Shown: positions 33,160 to 45,522 of the stretch, piece after piece | How the letters are laid out: the number at the start of each line of letters is the position of its first letter | Position numbering within the stretch: position 1 is the first letter of the stretch | DNA from: Cryobacterium glucosi | GTDB taxonomy: Bacteria; Actinomycetota; Actinomycetes; Actinomycetales; Microbacteriaceae | NCBI RefSeq assembly: GCF_004402235.1 | Contig: NZ_SOFS01000012.1 | Span: 248,001 to 312,000, forward strand | Reading direction: 5' to 3' | Length of the DNA: 64,000 nt | Position numbers and translations under genes: made by a program | The notes under the pieces: generated by a model | Told to the model about the DNA's origin: nothing | Database searches by the model: none | What the model saw: the letters and a program-made list of their open reading frames with translations, nothing else

Positions 33160-36100
33160 TGGTAACCTCCAGGATGCGGTTCCAGACGACGTCGCCGTCG
33201 GGGTCGAGACCCTCGGCGACGGCGTTCTGCCTGGTCGCCAGGACGGCGGCGTAGTCCCGCGGCAGAACCTTGACGAATGTGGACATGGTTGTTTCGAGAT
33301 CCGACAGGAGAGCCGCGGCGAGCACGGAATCCGTCTGGTCCCGGTGTTGTTCGAGGAGATCGCTGACGATCTCCCTGTCGGCGCTTCCGAGCGGGAGAAG
33401 AGTGAGCTCCCCGGACTCGAGCGCCTGGCTGTTGACGTCCTCCGTGCGGAGTCCGTAGACGTATGCGGTGCCGCCGCTCATGCCCGCACCGAGATTGCGG
33501 CCGGTCTGGCCGAGGATCAGGGCGAGCCCGCCCGTCATGTATTCGAGGGCGTGGTCCCCGACGCCTTCGACGACCGCGGTCGCTCCGGAGTTGCGCACCA
33601 GGAACCGTTCGCCGACGATGCCGCGGATGAACATGCTGCCCTGGGTGGCGCCGTAGCCGATCACGTTGCCGGCAATGACGTTCTCCTCGGCGGAGAAGAT
33701 GCTCGAACGGTCGGGGCGGACCACGATCTGACCGCCGGAGAGGCCCTTTCCGACGTAGTCGTTCGAGTCGCCTTCCAGCCTGAGGGTGATCCCGCCCGGC
33801 AGGAAGGCCCCGAACGACTGTCCCGCCGAACCGGTCAGCGTCACGTCGATCGAGCCGGCCGGAAGGCCGTTCTCGCCGTGCCGGATCGTCACCTCGTGGC
33901 CGAGCATCGTGCCGACGGCCCGTTCGGTGTTGCGGATCGGCAGGGCGATCTCGACCCGGCCGCCGTGCTCGAGCACGCTTCCCGCGCGCCTGATGAGCTC
34001 GTTGTCGAAGTGTTTGTCGAGTTCGTGTTCCTGGGGTCGACCGAACTGTCTCGGCTCGGAATCCGGGAAGTCAGGTCCGTCGAGGATCGGCGCGAGGTCG
34101 AGGCCCGCTGCCTTCCAGTGTTCGAGTGCGCCGTCGACGTCGAGGATCTCGTGGTGGCCGACGGCCTCCTGGAGGCTGCGGAAGCCGAGCTCCGCGAGAT
34201 ACTCGCGCACCTCCTGGGCGATGAACTCGAAGAAGTTCACGACATGGTCTGCCTTGCCCGTGAAGCGCTTCCGCAGCTCGGGGTTCTGGGTGGCGACGCC
34301 GACAGGGCAGGTGTCAAGGTGACAGACCCGCATCATGACGCAACCCTCGACGATCAGGGGCGCGGTCGCGAAGCCGAACTCCTCCGCTCCGAGCAGCGCG
34401 CCGATGATGACGTCCCTGCCGGTCTTGAGCTGGCCGTCGACCTGCAGGACGACGCGGTCACGCAGGCCGTTGAGCATCAGGGTCTGCTGGGTTTCCGCGA
34501 GTCCGAGTTCCCAGGGCGTCCCCGCGTGCTTGAGCGAGTTGAGCGGGCTCGCCCCGGTGCCGCCGTCATGGCCGGAGACCAGGATCACGTCCGACAACGC
34601 CTTGGCGACGCCGGCAGCGACAGCGCCGATGCCGGACTGGCTGACGAGCTTCGTGTGGATGCGAGCATCCGGGTTCGCCCGTTTGAGGTCGAAGATGAGC
34701 TGCTTGAGGTCTTCGATCGAGTAGATGTCGTGGTGCGGCGGCGGTGAGATCAGACCGACGCCCGCCGTGGCGTGCCGGGTGCGCGCGATCCAGGGATACA
34801 CCTTGGTCGGCGGCAGCTGGCCGCCCTCACCGGGCTTGGCTCCCTGGGCGAGTTTGATCTGGATGTCGTCGGCGTGCGACAGGTACATGCTCGTCACCCC
34901 GAACCGTCCGGAGGCGACCTGCTTGACGGCGCTGCGGCGCTGCGGGTCGATCAGCCGGTCGAGGTCCTCGCCGCCCTCCCCGGTGTTCGACTTGCCGCCG
35001 ATCCGGTTCATGGCGATCGCAAGGGTTTCGTGGGCCTCCGGGGAGATCGAGCCGTAGCTCATCGCACCGGTCGCGAAGCGCGTGACGATCGACGCGACCG
35101 ATTCGACCTCGTCGAGGGGTACGGGGTGCCGCTTGTGCGTGTCGAAGGTGAACATGCCGCGGAGCGTCATGAGGCTCTCGGCCTGGTCGTCGACGAGTTT
35201 GGTGTACTCGCGGAAGATGTCGTAACGGCCGGTCCTGGTCGCGTGCTGGAGCCGGAAGATCGTCTCCGGGTTGAACAGGTGCGGGGAGCCGTCGCGGCGC
35301 CACTGGTACTCGCCGCCGGTGCTGAGGCGTTCGTGCGCCGTGACCGCTGCATCTTCCGGGTAGGCCGAGGCGTGGCGTGCTTCGTTTTCCGCGGCGATGA
35401 CATCGATGCCGATGCCGCCGAGCTTGCTCGTCGTCCCGGTGAAGTACTGGGCGACAAAGTCCTGGCTCAGGCCGACGGCCTCGAAGGTCTGGGCTCCCGC
35501 ATAGGACGACACCGTCGAGATGCCCATCTTGGACATGATCTTGAGCACGCCCTTGCCCAGGGCCTTGATGACGTTGCGCACGGCCTTCTCGGGTGAGACG
35601 TTCGTGATGTACCCGCTGCGGACCAGGTCCTCGCAGGTTTCCATCGCGAGGTACGGGTTGACCGCTGAGGCGCCATAGCCGATCAGGAGCGCGACGTGGT
35701 GCACCTCGCGCACGTCACCGGCCTCGACGACAATGCCGACCTTCATCCGGTTCTCCGTGCGGATCAGGTGGTGGTGCACGGCGGCGATCATCAGGAGCGA
35801 CGGGATCGGCGCGAGATCCTTGTTGGAATCGCGGTCGGAGAGCACGATGAAACGGGCTCCGGCCTCGATGGCGTCGTCGACTTCGAGGCACATCGCGTCG
35901 ATGCGGTTGGCCAGGGCGTCCGGGCCATCGTCGAAACGGTACAGGCCCCGGATGGTCGAGGTCGTCCGGCTGCCGGGGGCGGGGTCGATGTGCTGGATCT
36001 TGGCGAGTTCGTCGTTGTCGATGACCGGGAAGTCCAGGACCACCTGGCGCGCATGCTCCGGTCCGACGGACAGGAGGTTCCGCTCCGGCCCGAGTCCGAG

Positions 36101-37729
36101 CTTGAGGGAGGTCACGACCTCCTCCCGGATCGAGTCGAGGGGCGGGTTTGTCACCTGGGCGAACTGCTGGGTGAAGTAGTCGAAGATGAGCCGGGGCCGG
36201 TCGCTCAGAACGGCGATCGGCGTGTCGCTGCCCATGGCGCCGAGGGGTTCCCCGCCGGTGCGGGCCATCGGGGCGAGCAGGATGCGCACTTCTTCTTCGG
36301 TGTAGCCGAAGGTGCGCTGGCGGCGCACGACGGATGCCGGCGGGTGCACGATGTGCTCGCGCTCAGGGAGGTCCTTGAGGTTGATCCGGCCGGCGTCGAG
36401 CCAGTCCCCCCACGGTTCCATCGCGGCGAGTTCTGCCTTGATCTCGTCGTCCTCGATCAGCCGGCCCGCGACGGTGTCGACGAGGAACATCTTGCCGGGG
36501 CGGAGCCGGCCCTTGCGGACCACGCGGGCGGGGTCGATGTCGAGCACGCCGATCTCGCTCGCGAGCACGACGAGGCCGTCGTCGGTGATCAGGTACCGGC
36601 CGGGGCGGAGCCCGTTGCGGTCGAGCGTGGCGCCGACGAGGGAACCGTCGGTGAAGACGATCGCCGCGGGACCGTCCCACGGCTCCATCAGCATCGAGTG
36701 GTACTCGTAGAACGCGCGTCGTTCCTCGTCGAGCGCGGTCTGGTTCTCCCAGGCCTCAGGGACCATCATCATGACGGCGTGCGGCAGGGAGCGGCCGGAG
36801 AGGCTCAGGAGCTCGACGACCTCGTCGAAGGACGCGGAGTCGCTGCCGCCGGGGGTGACGATCGGCAGCAGCGGGGCGAGGTCTCCGAGCAGGGAGGATT
36901 CGAGCTGGGACTGGCGCGCGCGCATCCAGTTGCGGTTGCCCTGCACGGTGTTGATCTCACCGTTGTGCGCGATCATCCGGAACGGCTGCGCGAGCGGCCA
37001 CGACGGGAAGGTGTTGGTCGAGTACCGGGAGTGCACGAGGGCGAGCTTCGAGACGAAGCGCGGGTCGGAGAGGTCCGGGTAGAAAGGTTCGAGCTGGAGG
37101 GTCGTGACCATGCCCTTGTAGACCAGGGTGCGGCAGGAGAGCGACGCGAAGTACGTCTCGAGTTCCCGCTCCGCGCGCTTCCGCAGCCGGACGGTCTGGC
37201 GGTCGAGCGCGATGTCCGCGACGCGTTCACCGTCGTCCTCCGTGCGCGAACTCTGGACGAAGAGCTGCTGGATCGCGGGCATGGCCGCCCTGGCCAGGTT
37301 TCCGACCTCGTCGGGGCGCACGGGGACTTCGCGCCAGCCGAGGATCTCGAGGCACTCCTCCTGGGCGATCCGGCCGATCTGGCGCTTGACGGCGCTGCGT
37401 TCGGTCGGGTCTGTCGGGAGGAACACGTTGCCGACGGCGTACCGCCCGGCGGCGGGGAGCTCGAATTCGACGACCTGGCTCAGGAAGTCGTGCGGGATCT
37501 GCGTGATGATGCCTGCGCCGTCGCCGGTTCCGGCGTCTGACCCGACCGCGCCGCGGTGTTCGAGGTTCCGGAGGGCGTCGAGGGCGATCGTGATGATGTC
37601 GTGCCCGGCGGTTCCGCGGAGTGTCGCGACCATGGCGAGCCCGCAGGCGTCCCGCTCGTCGGCAGGGTTGTACAGCCCCTGGGGCTGGGGAACGGTGCTG
37701 AAGCGGGAAAAGAGGGGTGACTGCGGCAT
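33152..37729 (-). CDS. gltB: Glutamate synthase (NADPH) large subunit
   Basis: A 1525-residue enzyme that converts glutamine and 2-oxoglutarate to two glutamates. A class II amidotransferase domain begins at Cys29 (DACGLAMV), which becomes the N-terminal nucleophile after the first 28 residues are removed. The central and FMN domains follow, with the 3Fe-4S cluster motif CHLDTCPVG, and the beta-helix GXGXG domain ends the protein. I chose the ATG at 37727-37729; the in-frame start 21 codons upstream adds a stretch unlike the family. Paired with gltD. The 125 bases upstream, toward lgt, hold no recognised feature beyond the gltB promoter that must be there. Confidence 0.97.
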
Positions 37730-37854
37730 GGGACCGTCCTCAGAGATAGCTGGCAAGTGGGGACGACGCTGGCCCGCGGGGGTGGAGATCATCTGCGTAC
37801 AGTTGCGCGCCGACCCGTCGTACCGGGAGGGAGGCGGGAGCCGGGTGTACGGTC

Positions 37855-38838
37855 TCAGGCCTGGAGGCGCGGGTTGCTGGTGCTTGTGGCTGCAACGTCG
37901 CCCGATGCGGCGGGTTCGACGGCCTCATCACCGTGGTCCTCGAAATCCGTATCAAACTCTTCAGATTCTACCTCAGGGACGGGGCGCTTCCATTCCCGAC
38001 CTGGGCGATAGACGCTGACTTCGAGTCCGGGGTGCCTGCGGCCCTGCACCACGATGAGGATGATGCCGAGGACCACCGCGATGATCGCTGCCCAGACGTT
38101 GGTGCGGATTCCGAAGAAGATCTCGCTCGGGTCGATGCGGATCGATTCGAAGAACGTCCGGCCGAGGCCGTACCAGACCAGGTACACACCGAAGGCGCGG
38201 CCCCAGCGGAGCGTGATCCGGCGTTCGATGAGGAGGATGACGATCACGCCGATCGTGTTCCAGATCATCTCGTAGAGGAAGGTCGGGTGGAACAGGGTGC
38301 CGGCCGGGAGCCCGACGGGGAAGGCCGGGTTGGTCGACGGCACCTCGAGGCCCCAGGGCAGGGTCGTCGGCAGGCCGAACAGTTCGGTGTTGAACCAGTT
38401 GCCGAGGCGTCCCATCGCCTGCGCGATGAGCATTCCGGGGGCGAGGGCATCCGCGAAGGACCAGAATTTCACGCCGGAGATCCGGCAGCCGATGTATGCT
38501 CCGACGGCCCCGCCGATGAGCGCACCGAAGATGGCGTTTCCGCCGTGCCAGATCGCGAAGACCTCCCAGGGGTTCGCACCGGCGTAGAAGTAGTCGGCAG
38601 GGTGGGTGAGCACGTGGTACGCCCGGGCGCCGACGATGCCGAGCGGAACGGCCCAGAGGATGATGTCGAGCACGACGCCCGGCTCGCCGCCGCGATTGCT
38701 GAGGCGCCTGCTCGTCATGACCGTCGCCGCGATGATGCCGGCCAGGATGCACAGCGCGTACGCGTGGATCGGGAACATACCGAGGTTGAAAGAACTCCAC
38801 TCGGGGCCTGGGCTCGGAATGCTCAGCAGAAAAGACAC
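37855..38838 (-). CDS. lgt: Prolipoprotein diacylglyceryl transferase
   Basis: A 327-residue membrane enzyme that attaches diacylglycerol to the lipobox Cys of prolipoproteins, such as the one encoded at 22126-22680. About seven hydrophobic segments are present, with the conserved [15 protein letters not shown] segment and the signature [14 protein letters not shown]. The C-terminal tail after about residue 285 is long, acidic and variable, as in other actinobacteria. It lies 73 bp downstream of trpA in the order trpCBA-lgt that is conserved in this phylum. Confidence 0.95.
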   Translation of the reverse strand: MSFLLSIPSPGPEWSSFNLGMFPIHAYALCILAGIIAATVMTSRRLSNRGGEPGVVLDIILWAVPLGIVGARAYHVLTHPADYFYAGANPWEVFAIWHGGNAIFGALIGGAVGAYIGCRISGVKFWSFADALAPGMLIAQAMGRLGNWFNTELFGLPTTLPWGLEVPSTNPAFPVGLPAGTLFHPTFLYEMIWNTIGVIVILLIERRITLRWGRAFGVYLVWYGLGRTFFESIRIDPSEIFFGIRTNVWAAIIAVVLGIILIVVQGRRHPGLEVSVYRPGREWKRPVPEVESEEFDTDFEDHGDEAVEPAASGDVAATSTSNPRLQA

Positions 38839-38911
38839 CTGGGTATTACCTTTCGTAGCGGGGAAGCGTGGGAGCTCGCCTCGGTCAACTTACCCTAAAC
38901 GGTCGCGTGCC

Positions 38912-39750
38912 CTAAACGGCGGCGCGGATCCCGGTCGCTCCGGCTGCAAGCCGGGCGGCCAGGGCTCCGAGGGCGGGGACTCCCCCGTCGGACAGCGCCT
39001 TGACCAGCGCGGAACCGACGATGGCGCCGTCCGCGTAGCCGAGGATCTCGCGCACCTGCTCCGGTGTCGAGATCCCGAGCCCGACGCACGCGCTCGTCGC
39101 GCCGGCGAGGCGCAGCCGGTCGATCAGGATGCGGGCGGCCGAGTCGACGTCGGAACGCGCCCCGGTGATGCCCATGGTGGAGACGGCGTACACGAAACCC
39201 CGGCTGACCTCGACCGCGTGGGCGAGCCGTTCGTCTGACGACGAGGGCGCGGCGAGGAAGACCCGGTCGAGCCCGGTGCGGTCGCTCGCCGCGAACCAGT
39301 CTGCTGCGTCGTCGGGGATGAGGTCGGGGGTGATCAGGCCTGCGCCGCCTGCGGCGAGCAGGTCGTCGGCGAAGCGGTCGACCCCGTACTGCAGGATCGG
39401 GTTCCAGTAGGTCATCACGAGGACAGGGGCGTCGACGCGTGCGGTGATCGCCGCGACGGCTTCGATTCCGTGGCGGAGCCGGAAACCGTTGGCGAGGGCC
39501 TGCTGGGTGGCCGCCTGGATCACGGGGCCGTCCATCACGGGGTCGGAGTACGGGAGCCCGAGCTCGATGATGTCGACGCCGTTCTCCGCGAGGGCGACGG
39601 CGGCCTCGATGCTCTCAGCGAGGGTGGGGAATCCGACGGGAAGATAGCCGATCAGGGCACCGCCGCCCTCTGCCTTGCGCCGGGCGATCGTGGCTTCGAC
39701 CCTGCTGGTGCGGTTGGGCGTCATCGGTGTGCTGGTCTTCGTCGTTGCGG

Positions 39751-39754
<4 letters not shown>
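38912..39754 (-). CDS. trpA: Tryptophan synthase alpha chain
   Basis: A 280-residue TIM-barrel subunit that cleaves indole-3-glycerol phosphate to indole. The catalytic Glu is in [17 protein letters not shown] and the phosphate-binding end is in [11 protein letters not shown] and IVGSALVK. It starts at an ATGA overlap with trpB, so the two chains are coupled. An internal ATG ten codons later is an alternative start, as the first ten residues are low-complexity. Confidence 0.97.
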
Positions 39755-40968
<1,214 letters not shown>

Positions 40969-41739
40969 TTAGACCGCCAGAAATTCGGTAAGGGTGAGGA
41001 TGGGATCGTTCGTGACGAGCGCTTCGCCGACGAGGACGACGTCGGCGCCGGCGGCACGATAGTGGGCGACGTCCGCGGCCGTCTTGACCGCTGATTCGGC
41101 GACGCGGATGACACCGGAGGGGATCCGGTCTGCGAGGCGGCCGAAGAGCTCCTGGTCGAGCTGGAACGTCGACAGGTCGCGGGCGTTGACCCCGACGAGG
41201 CTTGCACCGATATCCAGCGCACGGTCGACTTCTTCGGCGCTATGGGTCTCGACGAGGGCCGTCATGCCGAGTTCGCGGACGAGGGCCTGGAGGGACCCGA
41301 GGGTGGCCTGGTCGAGTGCCGCGACGATGAGGAGCACGAGGTCTGCGCCCGCGGCCCTGGCCTCGAGGACCTGGTACGGCTCGCCGATGAAGTCCTTGCG
41401 GAGGACAGGGATGGACACGGCGGATCGCACCTGTTCGAGGTCGGCGAGGGACCCGAGGAAACGGCGTCCCTCTGTGAGCACGCTGATGGCGCTCGCCCCG
41501 CCGAACTCATAGGAGACGGCGAGGGCGGCAGGGTCCGAGATCTCGGCGAGGGTGCCCCGGGAAGGACTCGCCCGCTTCACTTCCGCGATGATCTTGACCC
41601 TGTCGGCCGGTGCGAGGGCGTGCAGTGCGTCGATGGCGGGGGCGCGATCGAGGGCCGCCGATTCGACGGCGGCGAACGGACGGGTGAGGCGCCGTTCAGC
41701 GGCGTCTGACAGTGCCCCGGCGAGGAGTTCGGACAGCAC
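40969..41739 (-). CDS. trpC: Indole-3-glycerol phosphate synthase
   Basis: A 256-residue TIM barrel that closes the indole ring from CdRP. The catalytic Lys is in IIAEVKRASPSRG, with VLRKDFIGEPYQ, LVGVNARDLSTF and VAESAV as the later active-site strands. It is stand-alone, not fused to TrpF. It starts 4 bp after the small membrane protein and abuts trpB. Confidence 0.97.
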   Translation of the reverse strand: MLSELLAGALSDAAERRLTRPFAAVESAALDRAPAIDALHALAPADRVKIIAEVKRASPSRGTLAEISDPAALAVSYEFGGASAISVLTEGRRFLGSLADLEQVRSAVSIPVLRKDFIGEPYQVLEARAAGADLVLLIVAALDQATLGSLQALVRELGMTALVETHSAEEVDRALDIGASLVGVNARDLSTFQLDQELFGRLADRIPSGVIRVAESAVKTAADVAHYRAAGADVVLVGEALVTNDPILTLTEFLAV

Positions 41740-41743
41740 TCGG

Positions 41744-41971
41744 CTAATGACTTTCGTGCGGCGCTGCGTCGGCGACGCCGTAGCCCAGCCGGCTCAGTAC
41801 GAACCCGGCGATCGGGCCGAGGACGAGGAGGACGACAGAGGCCCACACCAGCCACGGCACATCGAGGAAGAAGGCGACGGTGCCGATCGTGATCGCGACG
41901 AGCATGACGACGACAGCCGTCCAGGCCGCGATCGAGTGGCCTTCGCCTGGGTCTACCGACTCGAAGCTCAT
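41744..41971 (-). CDS. Small trp-operon membrane protein (HGxxxAAWTA type, DUF6704-like)
   Basis: A 75-residue protein with two membrane helices (about residues 15-36 and 42-62) and the N-terminal HSIAAWTAVVVML segment typical of small membrane proteins found between trpE and trpC in actinobacteria. The function is unknown. The ATG at 41969-41971 has a good GGAG ribosome site (AGAAGGAGAACC); a longer in-frame start would overlap the next gene upstream and looks noncoding. Confidence 0.8.
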   Translation of the reverse strand: MSFESVDPGEGHSIAAWTAVVVMLVAITIGTVAFFLDVPWLVWASVVLLVLGPIAGFVLSRLGYGVADAAPHESH

Positions 41972-42069
41972 GGTTCTCCTTCTGGGCGTCAACTGCGTAC
42001 GCATGGGCGTCATCTGCGGACGCGTGGATTGTGGGTCCTGGTGCGGCTCAAGTCTAGCGGCGGCGCCGA

Positions 42070-42717
42070 TCACCGGTCACCGGCCGTTTCGGTGGGATCA
42101 TCGCCGCGCGTGAGCCCGTCCCAGGTGATGACGGCATCCTCTCGCGCGTCTTCACCGGCGGAAGCAGCCGGCTGGCCGCCGGGTGCACCGTCCGCGGGCT
42201 CGAAGCGCACGGCCTGGTATCGACTCGTCGCGCCGGGCCAGCGGCGATTCGTGACGAGGATGCCGACACCGGCCGCGGCCATGATGACACCGGCCGCGAA
42301 GCCGGCGAAGGCCCAGGGTGTGAGGGCGGCCGCAGTGACGCCGTCCTGGATCGAGGCGTTACCCGCGATGCCCGTCGCTTTGGTGATCGCGGCCGCGCTC
42401 GCTGCGGCGGGGTTGCCGATGGCGAGGCCGGCACCGAGGGAGACCGAGAAGCCGAGAAGCACCTCGAGGGCGCCGAGTACGACCCGGATCACGGGGCCCG
42501 CGATCGTGAGTGCGCCGGCGAGGGCGAGCCCGGCGAGGGCGAGGGCGCTCAGCGCGCCCGCTGCGGTCGAACCGCTGATCGGCAGGTCGACGGTCGATGA
42601 CCCCTGCACGACGCGCACGTCGATCCAGACCTGGCTCCAGGCGAGGAGCGCGAGTCCGCTCGCGGCGATGACGAGGAGCACCAGCCGGAGCTTGAGGGTG
42701 CGACCGGTTCGCTTCAC
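42070..42717 (-). CDS. Trp biosynthesis-associated membrane protein
   Basis: A 215-residue protein with four membrane helices in residues 10-150 and a hydrophilic tail. It matches the family (Trp_oprn_chp) seen beside trpE in many actinobacteria: a first helix followed by SQVWIDV, an extracellular loop, and three more helices ending in NRRWPG. The function is not established. It abuts the trpE stop. Confidence 0.87.
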   Translation of the reverse strand: MKRTGRTLKLRLVLLVIAASGLALLAWSQVWIDVRVVQGSSTVDLPISGSTAAGALSALALAGLALAGALTIAGPVIRVVLGALEVLLGFSVSLGAGLAIGNPAAASAAAITKATGIAGNASIQDGVTAAALTPWAFAGFAAGVIMAAAGVGILVTNRRWPGATSRYQAVRFEPADGAPGGQPAASAGEDAREDAVITWDGLTRGDDPTETAGDR

Positions 42718-44262
42718 CTAGTGCACCCGCTTCATGGCGTTGGCGATCGCGACGGCGCGCAGCGGTGCCGCGGCCTTGTTGACCGATTCCTGGAACTCGC
42801 TCGCGGGATCGGAGTCTGCGACGAGGCCTCCCCCGGCCTGCACCCTGGCCACACCGTTGCTGATCGTGGCGGTGCGGATGGCGATGGCCAGGTCCGCGTC
42901 CCCGGCGAACCCGAAGTAGCCGACCACTCCCCCGTAGACACCGCGCTGGGTGGGCTCGAGATCGTCGATGATTTCGAGCGCCCGCGGCTTCGGCGCCCCG
43001 GACAGGGTTCCGGCCGGGAAGGTCGCCCGGAACACGTCGATGGCCGTCTTCCCCTGCAGCAGGTTGCCCTCGACGGACGAGACGAGGTGCATGATGTGGC
43101 TGAATCGCTCGATGCGTTTGAACTCGGTGACCTCGACGGAGCCGGGTGCGCAGACCTTGAGCAGGTCGTTCCTGGCGAGGTCGACGAGCATCAGGTGTTC
43201 CGCACCTTCCTTGGGGTCACCGGCGAGCTCGGTCTCGAAGTCGGCGTCCTGCTCCGGGGTGGTACCGCGCGGCTTGGATCCGGCGATCGGGTGGGTGAAC
43301 ACGCGCCCGTTCTGGACCTTGACGAGGGCCTCAGGGGACGATCCGACGATCCAGTACGGTTCCCCTGTCGCGGACTCGAGGCCGAGCAGGTACATGTACG
43401 GGCTCGGGTTGAGGCTGCGGAGCACCCGGTAGACGTCGATCGGGTCGGCCGTGCACTCCTGGTCGAAACGCTGGGAGATGACGACCTGGAAGATGTCCCC
43501 GTCGACGATGTGCCGCTTGGCGGTGTCGACGGAGGCCAGGAAGTCGTCGCGGGTGGTGCGGGCGCGCATCGTCGCGGGGGCCGACATGTCGACCTCGGCG
43601 AGCCAGGCCTCCGCAGGCACGGCGAGCCTGGCCTGCATCGAATCGAGCCTGGCCTGGGCGGTCGCCCAGAGCGTGTCCGCGGCGTCGATCCCGTCGTTCA
43701 GGACGTTGGCGATCAGCTGGACCGTGCCGAACTTGTGGTCGATCGCGACGAGGTCTGCCACGAAACTGAAGGCCTGGCCTGGTACGTCATAGTCTGCGGT
43801 GGGCTGGTTGGGCAGGCGTTCCAGCTGACGAACGGCCTCCCAGCCGATGAACCCGACGAGACCGCCGGTCAACGGCGGGTGCCCGGGAAGCCGCGGCGTC
43901 TGCCAGCGGGCGTACAGGGTGGCGAGGGCCTCGAGCGGCGGCTGGGCCGCTGCCGGGCCGAGGACGCGTGCGGCGTCGACGCCGTAGGGGATCCACCGGG
44001 TTTCCGAACCCTGCTGGGTCAGGACGCCGAACGACGACACCCCGACAAAGGAGAACCGCGACCAGATGCCGCCCTGTTCCGCCGACTCGAGCAGGAAGCT
44101 GCCCGGTTGACCGGCCGCGAGTTTGCGGTAGATGCCGACGGGGGTCTCCCCGTCCGCGAAGAGTTCGCGGATCACGGGGATGACGCGGTGCCCTGCTACC
44201 AGCGCGTCGAACTGCGCGGCCGTCGTCGTGCCGGCCGTACTCGTCTGGGAATCCGTCGTCAT
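42718..44262 (-). CDS. trpE: Anthranilate synthase component I
   Basis: A 514-residue enzyme that makes anthranilate from chorismate. The N-terminal feedback site LLESAEQGG and the chorismate site (PIAGSKPRGTTPEQD, DLARNDLLKVC, FPAGTLSGAPKPRA) are intact. The glutamine amidotransferase partner (trpG) is not in this window. The ATG at 44260-44262 overlaps the hisI stop (ATGA), linking his and trp genes in one transcript. Confidence 0.97.
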   Translation of the reverse strand: MTTDSQTSTAGTTTAAQFDALVAGHRVIPVIRELFADGETPVGIYRKLAAGQPGSFLLESAEQGGIWSRFSFVGVSSFGVLTQQGSETRWIPYGVDAARVLGPAAAQPPLEALATLYARWQTPRLPGHPPLTGGLVGFIGWEAVRQLERLPNQPTADYDVPGQAFSFVADLVAIDHKFGTVQLIANVLNDGIDAADTLWATAQARLDSMQARLAVPAEAWLAEVDMSAPATMRARTTRDDFLASVDTAKRHIVDGDIFQVVISQRFDQECTADPIDVYRVLRSLNPSPYMYLLGLESATGEPYWIVGSSPEALVKVQNGRVFTHPIAGSKPRGTTPEQDADFETELAGDPKEGAEHLMLVDLARNDLLKVCAPGSVEVTEFKRIERFSHIMHLVSSVEGNLLQGKTAIDVFRATFPAGTLSGAPKPRALEIIDDLEPTQRGVYGGVVGYFGFAGDADLAIAIRTATISNGVARVQAGGGLVADSDPASEFQESVNKAAAPLRAVAIANAMKRVH

Positions 44263-44693
44263 GCGTGTTCTCCGTCTGTCGCGTCGGGGTCTGTCGCATC
44301 GGGGTCTGTCGCATCGGGGTCTGTCGCATCGGGCCTGGCGCCGTGGGCGACGTCGATGTCCCGCCCGTCGAAGCACGTGTGGGTTCCGGTGTGGCAGGCC
44401 CCGCCGACCTGGTCGACCTGGACGAGCAGGGTGTCTGCGTCGCAGTCGAACGCTGCGCCGCGCACGTACTGAGCGTGCCCGGACGTGTCGCCCTTGCGCC
44501 AGTATTCCTGGCGCGAACGTGACCAGAATGTCACGCGGCCCTCTGAGAAGGTCCGCCGGAGGGCTTCCTCGTTCATCCAGCCCAGCATGAGCACCTCGCG
44601 GGTGTCCCACTGCTGGATCACGGCGGGCAGGAGGCCGTCCGCATTGAAGACGGCGCACCCGAGGGCATCCTCGATGGTCTGCAGGGGTGTCAT
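44259..44693 (-). CDS. hisI: Phosphoribosyl-AMP cyclohydrolase
   Basis: A 144-residue enzyme of the third step of histidine synthesis. The catalytic and zinc-binding motifs are present: MLGWMNEEAL, FWSRSRQEYWRKGDTSGH, and the cysteines in FDCDAD and GGACHTGTHTCF. The core is of normal length. After it comes a tail of four D-A-T-D-P repeats and GEHA, encoded by a 15-bp DNA repeat. It overlaps trpE by 4 bp and hisF by 1 bp. Confidence 0.96.
   Translation of the reverse strand: MTPLQTIEDALGCAVFNADGLLPAVIQQWDTREVLMLGWMNEEALRRTFSEGRVTFWSRSRQEYWRKGDTSGHAQYVRGAAFDCDADTLLVQVDQVGGACHTGTHTCFDGRDIDVAHGARPDATDPDATDPDATDPDATDGEHA
44276..44335. repeat. 15-bp in-frame tandem repeat, four copies (hisI tail)
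   Basis: Units of CTGTCGCATCGGGGT on the plus strand (first and last copies slightly diverged) encode the DATDP repeats at the C-terminus of HisI. Confidence 0.95.
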
Positions 44694-45454
44694 CAGCGCA
44701 CCACGAGTCCTTCCCTGGCGAGTTCGTGTTTGACGTCTCCGATACTGAGTTCGCCGTTGTGAAAGACGGATGCCGCGAGGACGGCGTCTGCGCCTGCCCG
44801 GATCGCGGGCGGAAAATCTTCGACCCGTCCAGCGCCGCCGGAGGCGATCACGGGTACGCTGCTGATTTCGCGCATGAGGCCGATCAGCTCGAGGTCGAAG
44901 CCATTCTTGGTCCCGTCCGCGTCGATGGAGTTGACGAGCAGCTCCCCCGCTCCGAGTTCGATCGCGAGCCTGGCCCAGGCGAGGGCGTCGAGGTCGGTCT
45001 CCGTGCGGCCGCCGTGGGTCGTCACGACGAACCCGGATTCCGTGCGGTCGCTGCGCTTCACGTCGAGGGACAGCACGAGCACCTGTGAACCGAAGCGGTC
45101 GGCGATCTCGCCGATCAGGGCAGGGCGGAGGATTGCGGCGCTATTGACGCCGACCTTGTCAGCGCCGCTCGCCTGCAGCCGCGAGACGTCTTCGACTCCC
45201 CGGATCCCGCCGCCGACGGTGAGCGGGATGAAGACCTGCTCCGCTGTGGCGCGCACGACGTCGTACGTCGTCGCCCGGTTGTCGACGGTCGCGGTGACGT
45301 CGAGGAACGTGAGTTCGTCTGCACCCTGCTCGTAGTACCGTCGCGCCAGTTCGACCGGGTCGCCCGCGTCCCTGAGGTTCTGGAAGTTGACGCCTTTGAC
45401 GACCCGGCCGTTGGCCACGTCGAGGCACGGGATGACCCGCACGGCAAGACTCAC
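44693..45454 (-). CDS. hisF: Imidazole glycerol phosphate synthase, cyclase subunit
   Basis: A 253-residue TIM barrel that forms the imidazole ring with HisH. The phosphate loops and catalytic Asp residues lie in [43 protein letters not shown] and VIASGGAG. The GTG start at 45452-45454 follows GGAGG at a good distance. hisH and hisA are not in the window. Confidence 0.97.
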   Translation of the reverse strand: MSLAVRVIPCLDVANGRVVKGVNFQNLRDAGDPVELARRYYEQGADELTFLDVTATVDNRATTYDVVRATAEQVFIPLTVGGGIRGVEDVSRLQASGADKVGVNSAAILRPALIGEIADRFGSQVLVLSLDVKRSDRTESGFVVTTHGGRTETDLDALAWARLAIELGAGELLVNSIDADGTKNGFDLELIGLMREISSVPVIASGGAGRVEDFPPAIRAGADAVLAASVFHNGELSIGDVKHELAREGLVVR

Positions 45455-45522
45455 GATTGCACCTCCGGGGCTCTGCTGCCCAGTGTTGTTCCGCCCGTTG
45501 CTATTCTGCCCACAATCGGGTT

